This document shows, in pieces, positions 1-7,595 of a DNA stretch of 26,059 nucleotides (the stretch's first letter is position 1; each line of letters begins with the position of its first letter). The notes below the pieces were generated by a model. It was not told the origin of the DNA and searched no databases. It saw only the letters and a program-made list of their open reading frames with translations. The stretch comes from Azoarcus sp. (GTDB lineage Bacteria; Pseudomonadota; Gammaproteobacteria; Burkholderiales; Rhodocyclaceae). The position numbers were made by a program, and so were the translations under genes. The DNA lies in contig JAITCV010000119.1 in NCBI GenBank assembly GCA_031282905.1, positions 1-26,059 of the forward strand, written 5' to 3'.

Positions 1-512
1 CCGTCGCGCATCTCAATGGCGAGATCGGGCTTGGTCAGGTTATCGAGGATCGGTTTGTCGTACTCGTCGACGAGGATGACGGCGCGCTGGCCGAATTTGG
101 CCTCCGCCGCCTGGATCAGGGCGATGAAGCGGTCGGGAATATCTCCTTCATCTTTTTCGACCCCCAGGAGACGCTCGTTTTCCGCCAGGATGCGATGAAT
201 GCGCGCATCCAGCTTTGCCCGGCTTTCCATGACGCCTTCGGCGAAGCTCAGGCGAATGACCGGATGTTTGATCTTCCAGTCCCATTTGTCGTGGCAATAC
301 AAGCCCCGGAACAAGGCTTCGTTGCCCGCGAGCAATTCCGCCAGGGTGTCGAGGAACAGGCTTTTGCCGAAACGGCGCGGACGGGAGAGAAAATAGGCAG
401 TGCCTTCCTCGATCATCTTCAAGGCGAAGGCAGTTTTATCGACGTAGTAGTAATCCGCTTCGCGGATCTTGGCGAAGGTCTGGATGCCGATGGGTAGTTT
501 CTTGCGGGGCAT
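1..512 (-). CDS. AAA-ATPase-like protein (PF09820 type), N-terminal part, cut by window edge
   Basis: The minus strand is open from ATG at 512-510 to base 1 without a stop, so about 170 N-terminal residues are visible and the C-terminus lies outside. The protein begins MPRKKLPIGIQTFAKIRE and soon has YYYVDKT. It continues to a Walker A-like stretch, SRPRRFGKS, near residue 50, and to a Walker B-like stretch, VILVDEYDKPI, near residue 155. This order (IGIQ.F..I, YVDKT, RPRRFGKS, DEYDKP) is characteristic of the 'AAA-ATPase-like' family, whose full-length members usually carry a C-terminal PD-(D/E)XK nuclease-type domain. That domain would lie beyond the edge. The cellular role of the family is not established, and many copies occur per genome in some bacteria. 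It is transcribed away from dusB. Family assignment is firm; function is not. Confidence 0.88.
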   Translation of the reverse strand, partial: MPRKKLPIGIQTFAKIREADYYYVDKTAFALKMIEEGTAYFLSRPRRFGKSLFLDTLAELLAGNEALFRGLYCHDKWDWKIKHPVIRLSFAEGVMESRAKLDARIHRILAENERLLGVEKDEGDIPDRFIALIQAAEAKFGQRAVILVDEYDKPILDNLTKPDLAIEMRD

Positions 513-808
513 GGCGAGAGGCGCTGAGGGAAAATGCTGGTATTGTACCGCGACAAGGGCCGCAGGCGGCGCGAAGTGACGGATATTTACGGATATTCCT
601 GGAAAACCAATACGTGCCACGCTGGAGAATGTCAGTATTTCGGCGTATCCAGCCGGTAACGAAACACCAAGCGCCGCCAACGACGGCAAGATGCTTCAAG
701 AGAGAACTGCCCGCCAGGATGTCGGCCGTGCGGTCGCTGATATCGGCGTTGCCGTTGATGCGCCCCGAACGTTCAGGGCCGCGTCACGGGCGTTGAACCA
801 TCGTATGA

Positions 809-832
809 ATTGCCACGCGGCTTCGCTCCTCG
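809..832. repeat. Dispersed intergenic repeat, copy 1
   Basis: The 24 bases starting attgccac and ending ctcctcg match 18133-18156 at 20 of 24 positions. Both copies are in gaps between genes. The type (attgccacgcggcttcgctcctcg) resembles short intergenic repeats common in many Proteobacteria. The full element boundaries cannot be set from two copies. Confidence 0.45.
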
Positions 833-1393
833 CCATGACAGTCGATAAAGGAAGCTCCGAATAAATCATCATCCCGGCGAAAGCTGAAATATAACTCATT
901 GATTTTTATACATAAATTATCCGCAAGATGGAAATTCGATTCAATCGGTATTTCCTGAAAGATTGCCGGGATAGATGTATTTTATGTGTGTTATTTACAA
1001 TTTGTACGAACACTTCCGGGAAAAATTCAGCAACCCATTCCATAGACATGGTTGCTGGCATTCTTTCGTCCGGAGAAATGATGCCCTATTCGCCCTATAC
1101 GGCAAAATAATTTCTTGCGTCATTGTCAATCAGTATTTCCCGCCATGGCGTCCTTACAGCCAGACCAATGCTACGAAAACCAGTCAGCGAAATCATTTTC
1201 CCTATTTGTTGTCTTTTAGAAATCCCCTGGACACGGAAATAAACTCGTATGCTTCCTGCGCCTTCGGGCCAGCGGTTGAAAGAAAGCGGCAAGGATCACG
1301 CCTCGAATACATCTCGTCATGAATCCAATATCATAGGTGTCGTATTTTCCCTTCCGACATCCGAGAAAAGATGCGCGAATGCGCCCCCTGGGG

Positions 1394-1399
1394 TAGAAT
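1394..1399 (+). promoter_or_regulatory. Possible -10 box for dusB-fis
   Basis: TAGAAT lies 12 bases before the first candidate dusB ATG (1411). No good -35 hexamer sits 16-18 bases upstream (1370-1376 reads gatgcgc). If it is used, transcription would start near 1405-1407. The message would then be almost leaderless for the 1411 start, or have a leader of about 28 bases for the 1435 start. Confidence 0.3.
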
Positions 1400-1410
1400 A
1401 CGATCTTTCC

Positions 1411-2460
1411 ATGCAGCTCACCCACGCATTTCCTATGCAGTTCGTTGGTTTTGCCCTGCGCAACAATCTCTTTGTTGCCCCCATGGCCGGCGTTACCGAC
1501 CGCCCTTTTCGTCAGCTATGCAAGAAAATGGGCGCCGGGTTGGCGGTCTCCGAGATGGTGACCTCCAATTCGCTGCTCTACGGTAGCGCCAAGACCCGCC
1601 GTCGCGCCAGCCACGAAGGCGAAACCGAGCCGGTTTCCGTACAGATCGCCGGGGCCGATCCGGTGATGCTGGGCGAAGCCGCGCGCTACAACGCCGAACG
1701 TGGCGCGCGCATCATCGACATCAACATGGGCTGTCCGGCGAAAAAAGTCTGCAACGTCATGGCGGGCTCCGCCCTGATGCAGGATGAAAAACGGGTCGCG
1801 GCGATCCTCGAGGCCGTGGTGCGCGCCGTGCCCGGCATCCCGGTGACGCTCAAGATGCGCACCGGCTGGAACCACGCCAACAGGAACGCGCCCGCCATCG
1901 CCCGCATAGCCGAAGACAGCGGCATTGGCGCGCTCGCCATCCACGGACGCACGCGCGCCGATCAATACACGGGCGAAGCGGAATACGACACCATCGCCGA
2001 AGTCAAGACCCGGGTAAACATTCCGGTGATCGCCAATGGCGACATCACTTCGCCCGAAAAAGCGCGTTTCGTACTCGATTACACAGGAGCCGACGGGCTG
2101 ATGATCGGACGCGCGGCCCAGGGGCGACCATGGATTTTCCGCGAGATCGAGCATTACCTCGCCACGGGCGAACGGCTCCCCGCCCCGCGGGTAGACGACA
2201 TCCACCGCGTCTGCCGCGCGCATCTCGCCGACCTGTACGATTTCTACGGCCCGGAGACCGGACTCAGGATCGCGCGCAAGCATATTGCCTGGTACACCCG
2301 TGGTCTGAGCGGTTCGGCGGCGTTTCGCCACGCCATGAACCAACTCGACACGGTCGGTGCCCAGGGTGACGCGGTGGATGCTTTTTTTGCCCATCTGGCC
2401 GGGATCGATACCCGCCTGCAATACGCGGAAACCGGCGCGGGACAGGAACAGGCAGCATGA
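1411..2460 (+). CDS. dusB: tRNA-dihydrouridine synthase B (DusB)
   Basis: DusB reduces specific uridines in the tRNA D-loop to dihydrouridine, using FMN and NADPH in the cytoplasm. The product is 349 residues from ATG 1411. It shows the Dus signature: APMAGVTDRPFR near residue 23, NMGCPAKKVC near residue 105 with the catalytic Cys at 108, LKMRTGW, AIHGRTR, NGDI and the flavin-phosphate-binding GLMIGRAAQGRPW. A second in-frame ATG at 1435 would give 341 residues and aligns exactly with the N-terminus I recall for E. coli DusB (ending LRN.L..APMAG). Neither start has a clear Shine-Dalgarno, so the choice is open. The stop overlaps the fis start (ATGA at 2457-2460), implying translational coupling. 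Confidence 0.96.
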   Translation: MQLTHAFPMQFVGFALRNNLFVAPMAGVTDRPFRQLCKKMGAGLAVSEMVTSNSLLYGSAKTRRRASHEGETEPVSVQIAGADPVMLGEAARYNAERGARIIDINMGCPAKKVCNVMAGSALMQDEKRVAAILEAVVRAVPGIPVTLKMRTGWNHANRNAPAIARIAEDSGIGALAIHGRTRADQYTGEAEYDTIAEVKTRVNIPVIANGDITSPEKARFVLDYTGADGLMIGRAAQGRPWIFREIEHYLATGERLPAPRVDDIHRVCRAHLADLYDFYGPETGLRIARKHIAWYTRGLSGSAAFRHAMNQLDTVGAQGDAVDAFFAHLAGIDTRLQYAETGAGQEQAA

Positions 2461-2693
2461 ACTGCAAGAACGAAATCACCGACGCCGTATCGCGTACCCT
2501 GACGCAATATTTTCACGATCTCGATGGAGAAAAACCCACATCGATTTATGATTTAGTCATTCGGAGCGCCGAAATCGCGATGCTCCGCATCGTGCTTGCG
2601 CGCGCCAACGGCAACCAGAGCGCCGCCGCCGAAATGCTCGGCATCAACCGCAACACCCTGCACCGCAAGCTGACCGAGCACAAGCTGCTGTAG
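2457..2693 (+). CDS. fis: DNA-binding protein Fis
   Basis: Fis is a homodimeric nucleoid protein that bends DNA and modulates rRNA promoters, recombination and growth-phase expression. The product is 78 residues, slightly shorter than the 98-residue E. coli protein and typical of betaproteobacterial Fis. The C-terminal helix-turn-helix is clear: ARANGNQSAAAEMLGINRNT followed by LHRKL near residues 49-73. It follows dusB with a 4-base overlap, the conserved dusB-fis arrangement, so levels are probably set by the dusB promoter and coupling. The N-terminal beta-hairpin region of enteric Fis is shortened. Confidence 0.96.
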   Translation: MNCKNEITDAVSRTLTQYFHDLDGEKPTSIYDLVIRSAEIAMLRIVLARANGNQSAAAEMLGINRNTLHRKLTEHKLL

Positions 2694-2704
2694 CATCCGC
2701 CCCC

Positions 2705-2730
2705 CTGCCCTTCCCCCCTGCCCTTCCCCC
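2705..2730 (+). repeat. Tandem 13-bp C-rich repeat in the fis-purH gap
   Basis: Two identical copies of ctgcccttccccc (2705-2717 and 2718-2730) sit in an almost pure pyrimidine tract running from about 2697 to 2750. The complementary strand has at least five runs of three or more G within 50 bases, so it could form a G-quadruplex. The tract occupies the place where the purH ribosome-binding site should be. Confidence 0.7.
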
Positions 2731-2751
2731 TTCCTTTTGCCCCCCGCCAAA

Positions 2752-4329
2752 ATGACTGTTACCCAAGCCCTGATCAGCGTTTCCGACAAACGCGGCGTGC
2801 TCGAATTCAGCCGCGAACTCTCCGCCCTCGGCATCAAACTCCTGTCGACCGGCGGCACGGCCAAGCTGCTGCGCGCAGCCGGACTCGATGTGACCGATGT
2901 CTCCGAACACACCGGCTTTCCCGAAATGCTCGATGGCCGGGTAAAGACCCTCCATCCCAAGATCCACGGTGGCATTCTCGCCCGCCGCGATCTCGCCGAA
3001 CACATGGACACCCTCGCCCGCCACGGCATCAGCCGCATCGACCTCGTGGTGGTGAATCTCTACCCTTTCCAGGCCACCATTGCCCGCCCCGATTGCACGC
3101 TGGAAGACGCCATCGAGAACATCGACATCGGCGGCCCGAGCATGGTGCGCGCGGCCGCCAAGAACCACGGCGGCGAAGCGGGCGGCGTGGGCGTGGTCAC
3201 CGACCCCGATGATTACAATGCCATCATCGAAGAACTCCGGGCAAACGAGCGCAAACTCTCCGGCAATACCCGTTTCGCGCTGGCGGTAAAAGCCTTCACC
3301 CATACCGCGCGCTATGACGCGGCAATCGCCGGTTACCTGGGCGCGCGGACGGCCGACGACACGGACGGCCGGCAGGACTATCCGGAACATCTCCAACTGG
3401 CCTTCGACAAGGTGCAGAACCTGCGCTACGGGGAAAATCCCCATCAAAGCGCGGCGTTCTACCGCGAGTCGAACGCGACCGAGGGCGCCATCGCCGGATA
3501 CACGCAAATCCAGGGCAAGGAGCTTTCCTACAACAACATTGCCGACGCCGACGCGGCCTGGGAATGCGTGAAATCCTTCCAGGATGCGGTGGCCTGCGTC
3601 ATCGTCAAGCACGCCAATCCCTGTGGCGTGGCAATCGGCACAACCCCGCTCCTTGCCTACCAAAAGGCGTTCGCCACCGATCCGACTTCGGCCTTCGGCG
3701 GCATCATCGCGTTCAACAGCGAAATCGACCGCGCCACGGCCGCAGCGGTTTCCGCCCAATTCCTCGAAGTGCTGATCGCCCCCGCCTACACGGCGGACGC
3801 GCTCGCGCTGCTGCAAGCCAAACCCAACGTGCGTGTGCTCACCTGTGCGCCGGGCCGCGGCAACACCCTCGACTACAAACGGGTGGGCGGCGGCCTGCTG
3901 GTGCAAAGCGCCGACAACGCGCATACGACGGTGGACGATCTCAAGCTCGTCACCCGGCGCGCACCCACCCCGGCCGAACTCGCCGACCTGCTTTTTGCCT
4001 GGCGAGTCGCCAGATACGTCAAATCCAACGCCATCGTCTATTGCCGGGATGGCCAGACCATTGGCATCGGCGCGGGGCAGATGAGCCGAGTCGATTCCGC
4101 GCGCATCGCAAGAATCAAGGCGGAAAACGCCGGGCTGCGCATCGCTGGCGCGGTGGCGGCATCCGATGCTTTCTTCCCTTTCCGCGACGGCCTCGACGTG
4201 CTCGCCCAGGCCGGCGCCACCGCGGTGATCCAGCCGGGCGGCTCGATGCGTGATGCCGAAGTCATTGCCGCGGCTGACGAACAGGACATCGCCATGATGT
4301 TTACCGGCTTTCGCCACTTCCGCCACTGA
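2752..4329 (+). CDS. purH: Bifunctional AICAR transformylase / IMP cyclohydrolase (PurH)
   Basis: PurH performs the last two steps of de novo purine synthesis, formylating AICAR with 10-formyl-THF and closing the ring to IMP. The 525-residue product matches the usual length. The N-terminal MGS-like cyclohydrolase domain (about 1-150) has SVSDKRG, LSTGGTA, DGRVKTLHPKIHGG and NIDIGGPSMVRAAAKN. The transformylase domain has LRYGENPHQ near residue 224, the catalytic Lys-His pair in VKHANPCG at 286-287, and DPTSAFGG. I chose ATG 2752 because MTVTQALISVSDKRG matches the family N-terminus; TTG 2737 would add five residues. No Shine-Dalgarno is visible upstream, only the pyrimidine tract. It probably belongs to the dusB-fis transcript, with a gap of 58 bases. 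Confidence 0.97.
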   Translation: MTVTQALISVSDKRGVLEFSRELSALGIKLLSTGGTAKLLRAAGLDVTDVSEHTGFPEMLDGRVKTLHPKIHGGILARRDLAEHMDTLARHGISRIDLVVVNLYPFQATIARPDCTLEDAIENIDIGGPSMVRAAAKNHGGEAGGVGVVTDPDDYNAIIEELRANERKLSGNTRFALAVKAFTHTARYDAAIAGYLGARTADDTDGRQDYPEHLQLAFDKVQNLRYGENPHQSAAFYRESNATEGAIAGYTQIQGKELSYNNIADADAAWECVKSFQDAVACVIVKHANPCGVAIGTTPLLAYQKAFATDPTSAFGGIIAFNSEIDRATAAAVSAQFLEVLIAPAYTADALALLQAKPNVRVLTCAPGRGNTLDYKRVGGGLLVQSADNAHTTVDDLKLVTRRAPTPAELADLLFAWRVARYVKSNAIVYCRDGQTIGIGAGQMSRVDSARIARIKAENAGLRIAGAVAASDAFFPFRDGLDVLAQAGATAVIQPGGSMRDAEVIAAADEQDIAMMFTGFRHFRH

Positions 4330-4396
4330 CTCATGCCAGCAAGACCCATGCGCCCATCTTCGCCATTACAAGGACCGCAATCCAATGGCCCATAGC

Positions 4397-4416
4397 GGTG
4401 GGGACATGCCCCCACC
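4397..4416. repeat. Palindromic element, purH-purD gap (1)
   Basis: Arms ggtgggg (4397-4403) and ccccacc (4410-4416) flank a loop acatgc. The G-rich/catg/C-rich layout is shared with the elements at 4452-4471 and 8032-8047, which suggests a REP-like family of intergenic palindromes. Confidence 0.55.
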
Positions 4417-4451
4417 CTCTACCAGCAACGGCGGAACGCCGAATTCTTCGA

Positions 4452-4471
4452 GGGCGAGGCATGCCTCGCCC
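4452..4471. repeat. Perfect 20-bp palindrome, purH-purD gap (2)
   Basis: The sequence gggcgaggcatgcctcgccc equals its own reverse complement. It lies 113 bases before purD, 35 bases after the related palindrome at 4397-4416. A related imperfect copy is at 8032-8047. It is not followed by a T run, so it is not an intrinsic terminator. The rest of the 254-base gap holds no gene I can support. Confidence 0.7.
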
Positions 4472-4583
4472 CTACCTCACCCTCTCAATGACAAATGAGA
4501 TATATGATGCGCGTTTGTCTGTTGATTTGCTCCAACCCGATACACACATCCATTCCCGCGTTCAAACCGGAGTTCATTGTTCG

Positions 4584-5891
4584 ATGAAAGTTCTTGTCAT
4601 TGGTTCTGGCGGTCGTGAACACGCGCTCGCCTGGAAGCTTGCCCAATCTCCCAAGGTCACCCGTGTGCTGGTCGCGCCGGGCAATCCGGGTACCGCGCGC
4701 GAACCCAAACTCCACAACGTCGCCGCCACCGCAGTCGACGAGCTGATAGCGCTCGCGCATGAAATGGAAGTCGCGTTCACCGTGGTCGGCCCCGAAGCGC
4801 CGCTTGCCGCCGGAATGGTCGACGCCTTTCGCGCGGCGGGGCTGGCGATCTTCGGCCCCACCCGCGATGCCGCCCGACTGGAAAGCTCCAAGGATTTCGC
4901 CAAGCGTTTCCTCGTTCGCCACCACATCCCCACCGCGAAATACCACACCTTCGCCAATACGACCCTGGCCCACTCCTATGTCGACAGCGAAGGCGCGCCC
5001 ATCGTCATCAAGGCCGACGGACTCGCGGCGGGCAAGGGCGTGGTCGTGGCCATGACCCTGGCCGAAGCACACCAGGCCATCGACGCGATGTTGCCCGCCG
5101 ACTCGGCTGACGACGACAGCGGCGCGCAAATCGTGATCGAGGAATTCATGCACGGCGAGGAAGCAAGCTTCATCGTCATGGCCGACGGCCGCAACGTGCT
5201 CGCGCTCGCCACCAGCCAGGATCACAAGCGTCTCGCCGACGGCGACCTCGGCCCCAATACCGGCGGCATGGGAGCCTATTCCCCCGCGCCCGTCGTCACC
5301 CCCGAAGTCCATGCCCGGGTGATGCGCGAAATCATCCTGCCGACGATGCGCGGCATGAACGAGGAAGGATGCCCCTACACCGGTTTTCTTTATGCGGGAC
5401 TGATGATCGATGCCACCGGACACCCCAGGGTGGTCGAATTCAACTGTCGGATGGGCGACCCCGAAACCCAGCCGATCATGATGCGGCTCAAGACCGACCT
5501 GGCCGACCTGATGATCGCCGCGCTCAATGGCCAGCTCGACCGGGTCGAAGCCGAATGGGATCGGCGCGTGGCGCTCGGCGTGGTGCTCGCCGCCGCGGGT
5601 TACCCTGCCAAACCGGAAAAAGGCAAAATCATCACCGGCTTGGTGTACGACCCCAGCGACGACATTCACATTTTCCAAGCCGGCACCGCCGACAATGCAG
5701 GCAACATCGTCACCAGCGGCGGCCGGGTATTGTGCGTCACCGCGCTCGGCGACAGCGTGCGCGCCGCCCAGGAACGCGCTTACGAAACGGTCGCCACCAT
5801 CCACTTCGAGGGCATGCACTACCGCCGCGACATCGGCCATCGCGCACTGGAACGCAAGCATGCCATCGTAGACAACCCGAAAATGGCTTGA
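4584..5891 (+). CDS. purD: Phosphoribosylamine-glycine ligase (GARS, PurD)
   Basis: PurD joins phosphoribosylamine and glycine with ATP, the second step of purine synthesis, using an ATP-grasp fold. The 435-residue product is of standard length. It begins MKVLVIGSGGREHALAWKL, the usual N-domain signature. Family motifs follow: VGPEAPL, KADGLAAGKGV near residue 145, DHKRLADGD, GPNTGGMGAYSPAP and EFNCRMGDPETQ near residue 285, which supplies metal- and ATP-binding residues. The longer open frame upstream reads through repeats, so I chose ATG 4584, which has cggag about 11 bases before it. It lies on the same strand as purH, but the palindromes between them may punctuate the transcript. Confidence 0.97.
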   Translation: MKVLVIGSGGREHALAWKLAQSPKVTRVLVAPGNPGTAREPKLHNVAATAVDELIALAHEMEVAFTVVGPEAPLAAGMVDAFRAAGLAIFGPTRDAARLESSKDFAKRFLVRHHIPTAKYHTFANTTLAHSYVDSEGAPIVIKADGLAAGKGVVVAMTLAEAHQAIDAMLPADSADDDSGAQIVIEEFMHGEEASFIVMADGRNVLALATSQDHKRLADGDLGPNTGGMGAYSPAPVVTPEVHARVMREIILPTMRGMNEEGCPYTGFLYAGLMIDATGHPRVVEFNCRMGDPETQPIMMRLKTDLADLMIAALNGQLDRVEAEWDRRVALGVVLAAAGYPAKPEKGKIITGLVYDPSDDIHIFQAGTADNAGNIVTSGGRVLCVTALGDSVRAAQERAYETVATIHFEGMHYRRDIGHRALERKHAIVDNPKMA

Positions 5892-6174
5892 GGCGATGCC
5901 GCCCGCCTCGCGGGCGATGCACCTCATCCGGCAGATTTCTTACCATCACGCTTGCCATGTCATCTTGCGGATGGTTTGCCATCGATGATTTTATCATAGT
6001 CAAATTGATATCATCGCACAGGCAGAAAATCATCAGGCCGGGAGGAAGACAAAGAATGTCATGATATTGCAAGACCCTTTTTCATAGCCCTTATGCATTC
6101 GAAGCTGGCACGTTCCACCCGCGACAAGATGCTTTTTCACCCTGAAAGGCACGGTGCAAGAGCGCAACGCCAAA
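5892..6174. other. Spacer after purD
   Basis: No gene is visible. A short hairpin (gcccgc 5901-5906, gcgggc 5910-5915) follows purD but has no T run. Around 5975-6070 the sequence becomes A/T-rich (tgattttatcatagtcaa and similar). There is no clear terminator for purD. Confidence 0.5.
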
Positions 6175-6203
6175 TTGCCCTCGCGCCCCGCCGCCGTTAC
6201 AAT
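6175..6203 (+). promoter_or_regulatory. Sigma70-type promoter of the riboswitch-exporter transcript
   Basis: TTGCCC (6175-6180) is separated by exactly 17 bases from TACAAT (6198-6203). The predicted start, about 6209-6211, coincides with the first paired base of the riboswitch aptamer (6209), which supports both calls. Confidence 0.65.
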
Positions 6204-6207
6204 TCCC

Positions 6208-6372
6208 GGGTCATTGGGGAGTAGTCGCTCTTCGTCTCGAAGAGGCTTGCGTCAACACACTTGGCTGACAAGGCCATGGCGCAAGCGGTTCCCGAACTTG
6301 GCAAGACCTTTGACCACGACGCCTCCGACATGGCCGGGGGGGATGTCGTGGTCAATCGTCCATCCCCCGGCC
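6208..6372 (+). ncRNA. yybP-ykoY (manganese) riboswitch with expression platform
   Basis: The leader contains the conserved ggggagtag at 6216-6224 and the ggcaagacctttgacc block at 6300-6315, the hallmark ends of the yybP-ykoY aptamer. They can close as P1, ggtca (6209-6213) with tgacc (6311-6315). Known members sense Mn2+ and control Mn exporters, and the next gene is a TMEM165/UPF0016 protein, as expected. Downstream are two possible hairpins. A is ttgaccacgac (6310-6320) with gtcgtggtcaa (6345-6355). B is gggggatg (6338-6345) with catccccc (6361-6368), extended by ggcc/ggcc around a two-G bulge. A shares bases with both P1 and B. Hairpin B ends one base before the weak purine stretch tgga preceding ATG 6384. 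No T run follows, so control is probably at translation. Aptamer limits are approximate. Confidence 0.88.
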
Positions 6373-6383
6373 TGGAAACATTC

Positions 6384-6962
6384 ATGGAATCTCTCCTCGT
6401 CTCGGCCGGAGTCGTCACCCTTGCTGAAATCGGCGACAAGACGCAATTGCTTGCCTTCATCCTCGCCGCCCGTTTCAAGAAGCCCGTGCCGATCATCCTC
6501 GCCATCCTGGTGGCCACGGTGGTCAACCACGGCCTTGCGGGCGCGCTCGGAGCGTGGATTACCGCGACCGTCAACCCCGGGATTCTGCGCTGGGTTCTGG
6601 GCCTCTCATTCATCGGCATGGCGCTATGGACGATGATCCCGGACAAGATCGAAGAAGAGAAAACCCGGGTCGCCAGGGAACTCGGCGTCTTCGGCACGAC
6701 CTTGCTTACCTTTTTCCTTGCCGAAATGGGCGACAAGACACAGATCGCTACCGTCGCAATGGCCGCGCACTACGCCGCGCCGCTGACGGTGGTCATCGGC
6801 ACCACGCTCGGCATGCTGATTGCCGACGTGCCCGCAGTGTTCGTTGGCGACAAGCTGGCTTCGAAAATCCCGATGAAACTGGTACATTCGATCGCGGCGG
6901 CGATCTTCGCGCTGCTTGGGCTTGCCACCCTGCTCGGGGCTGGATCGAGGCTAGGGTTTTAG
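6384..6962 (+). CDS. TMEM165/GDT1 (UPF0016) family Mn2+ exporter, MneA-like
   Basis: This is an inner-membrane protein of the cation exchanger family that exports manganese in bacteria. It has 192 residues with about six hydrophobic segments. Two copies of the family signature E-x-G-D-K-T-Q are visible: LAEIGDKTQLLAF near residue 13 and LAEMGDKTQIATV near residue 118, each at the start of a three-helix repeat. ATG 6384 is chosen because MESLLVSAGVVTLAEIGDKTQ is the expected N-terminus; longer readings would run through the riboswitch. A charged loop (IPDKIEEEKTR) separates the repeats. The yybP-ykoY leader upstream makes Mn export the most likely function. The gene ends 104 bases before an unrelated small ORF. 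Confidence 0.93.
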   Translation: MESLLVSAGVVTLAEIGDKTQLLAFILAARFKKPVPIILAILVATVVNHGLAGALGAWITATVNPGILRWVLGLSFIGMALWTMIPDKIEEEKTRVARELGVFGTTLLTFFLAEMGDKTQIATVAMAAHYAAPLTVVIGTTLGMLIADVPAVFVGDKLASKIPMKLVHSIAAAIFALLGLATLLGAGSRLGF

Positions 6963-7066
6963 GTCAATCAAGCAAACCCAATGACAAAAGCACACAATGC
7001 TCTTTATTGGTACGTACTTGGCACTTCTTTCCGAAGGTACTTCCCCTTGCACTCTTGGAATTCCGA

Positions 7067-7342
7067 ATGAACCGCGCCGAAGCATATGCCATACTGACTG
7101 CGGAGCTGGAGCACTGGCGACGCTTGCCCTTCAGTGAGCTCGTCAGTTTTGTCGGCGCCTCGCCATTCAGGACGTCGGTTCCTGTTGGTGCCGAAAGCAT
7201 CGAACTGGAGGTTTACATCAAATGGGAGAAGCCCCATGCCATTCGGATCGAAGCCATCGCAAACGGACCAAGTTGCTGGAAGCTCGAGCGACTTGAAGAA
7301 GTCATCATCGTCTTTGCGCAGGCGCCATCGGTTGATGTTTGA
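7067..7342 (+). CDS. Small hypothetical protein
   Basis: A 91-residue frame begins MNRAEAYAILTAELEHWRRL and ends VIIVFAQAPSVDV. It has no membrane segment or signal. An N-terminal amphipathic helix is followed by alternating strands (ESIELEVYIKWE, AIRIEAIANG, LERLEEVIIVFA). A stretch cttggaa lies about 11 bases upstream as a weak ribosome-binding site. Amino-acid composition is normal for a soluble protein. I recall similar short 'MNR.EA..IL..EL..WR..P' proteins as uncharacterised, with no function assigned. Confidence 0.6.
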   Translation: MNRAEAYAILTAELEHWRRLPFSELVSFVGASPFRTSVPVGAESIELEVYIKWEKPHAIRIEAIANGPSCWKLERLEEVIIVFAQAPSVDV

Positions 7343-7442
7343 AAAACCATGCAATGGCCCAGTATCAGATGGAACATGCGGTTTGCGTCATTGCTCCTTT
7401 CCGAAGTCAGTGTCTACTGGATGTGAGGAGCGACGTAAACTC

Positions 7443-7595
7443 ATGTGGAAACCCATAAGCCGAGAAGAAACAGAGAAACTCATTGCCGAAGAACTGTCAG
7501 CATTCCGAATTCATGCCATATGGACTTTCCCGCTGACAACTCCGCTGACGACTCATTGGGCAAGCTTGCACATTTCAGGGAAGATGAGCCGATGA
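7443..7595 (+). CDS. Short ORF, probably a truncated or frameshifted small protein
   Basis: ATG 7443 has gaggag about 12 bases upstream, a plausible ribosome-binding site. The first 20 or so residues (MWKPISREETEKLIAEELSA) look like the N-terminus of small uncharacterised proteins that begin MWKP. The remainder (TFPLTTPLTTHWASLHISGK) looks out of frame. The 50-residue product may therefore be a decayed copy. Its stop overlaps the start of the next gene by four bases (ATGA, 7592-7595), so translational coupling is possible even if the product is not functional. Confidence 0.35.
   Translation: MWKPISREETEKLIAEELSAFRIHAIWTFPLTTPLTTHWASLHISGKMSR

Larger units (their letters stand above)
513..1410. 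other. Spacer between divergent genes, no convincing gene
   Basis: About 900 bases lie between the divergently oriented ATPase-like gene and dusB. From roughly 840 to 1240 the sequence is clearly richer in A and T than its surroundings. Open frames here on both strands are short, lack good ribosome-binding sites and give low-complexity or Arg/Ser-rich products, so I call none. On the minus strand around 700-790 one frame reads GNADISDRTADILAGSS, which looks protein-like. It could be a remnant, but I cannot name it. A dispersed-repeat copy sits at 809-832. Confidence 0.5.

Noticed and set aside
1516..4326. Long minus-strand open frames opposite dusB and purH
   Set aside because: They are antisense to clear enzymes, give Gly/Arg/His-rich products without motifs and arise from high GC third positions.
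5901..5915. Hairpin after purD as terminator
   Set aside because: The stem is only six pairs with a three-base loop and no T run follows.
6384..6962. Calling the exporter TerC or MntP
   Set aside because: The doubled E-x-G-D-K-T-Q motif is specific to TMEM165/UPF0016; TerC and MntP have other motifs.
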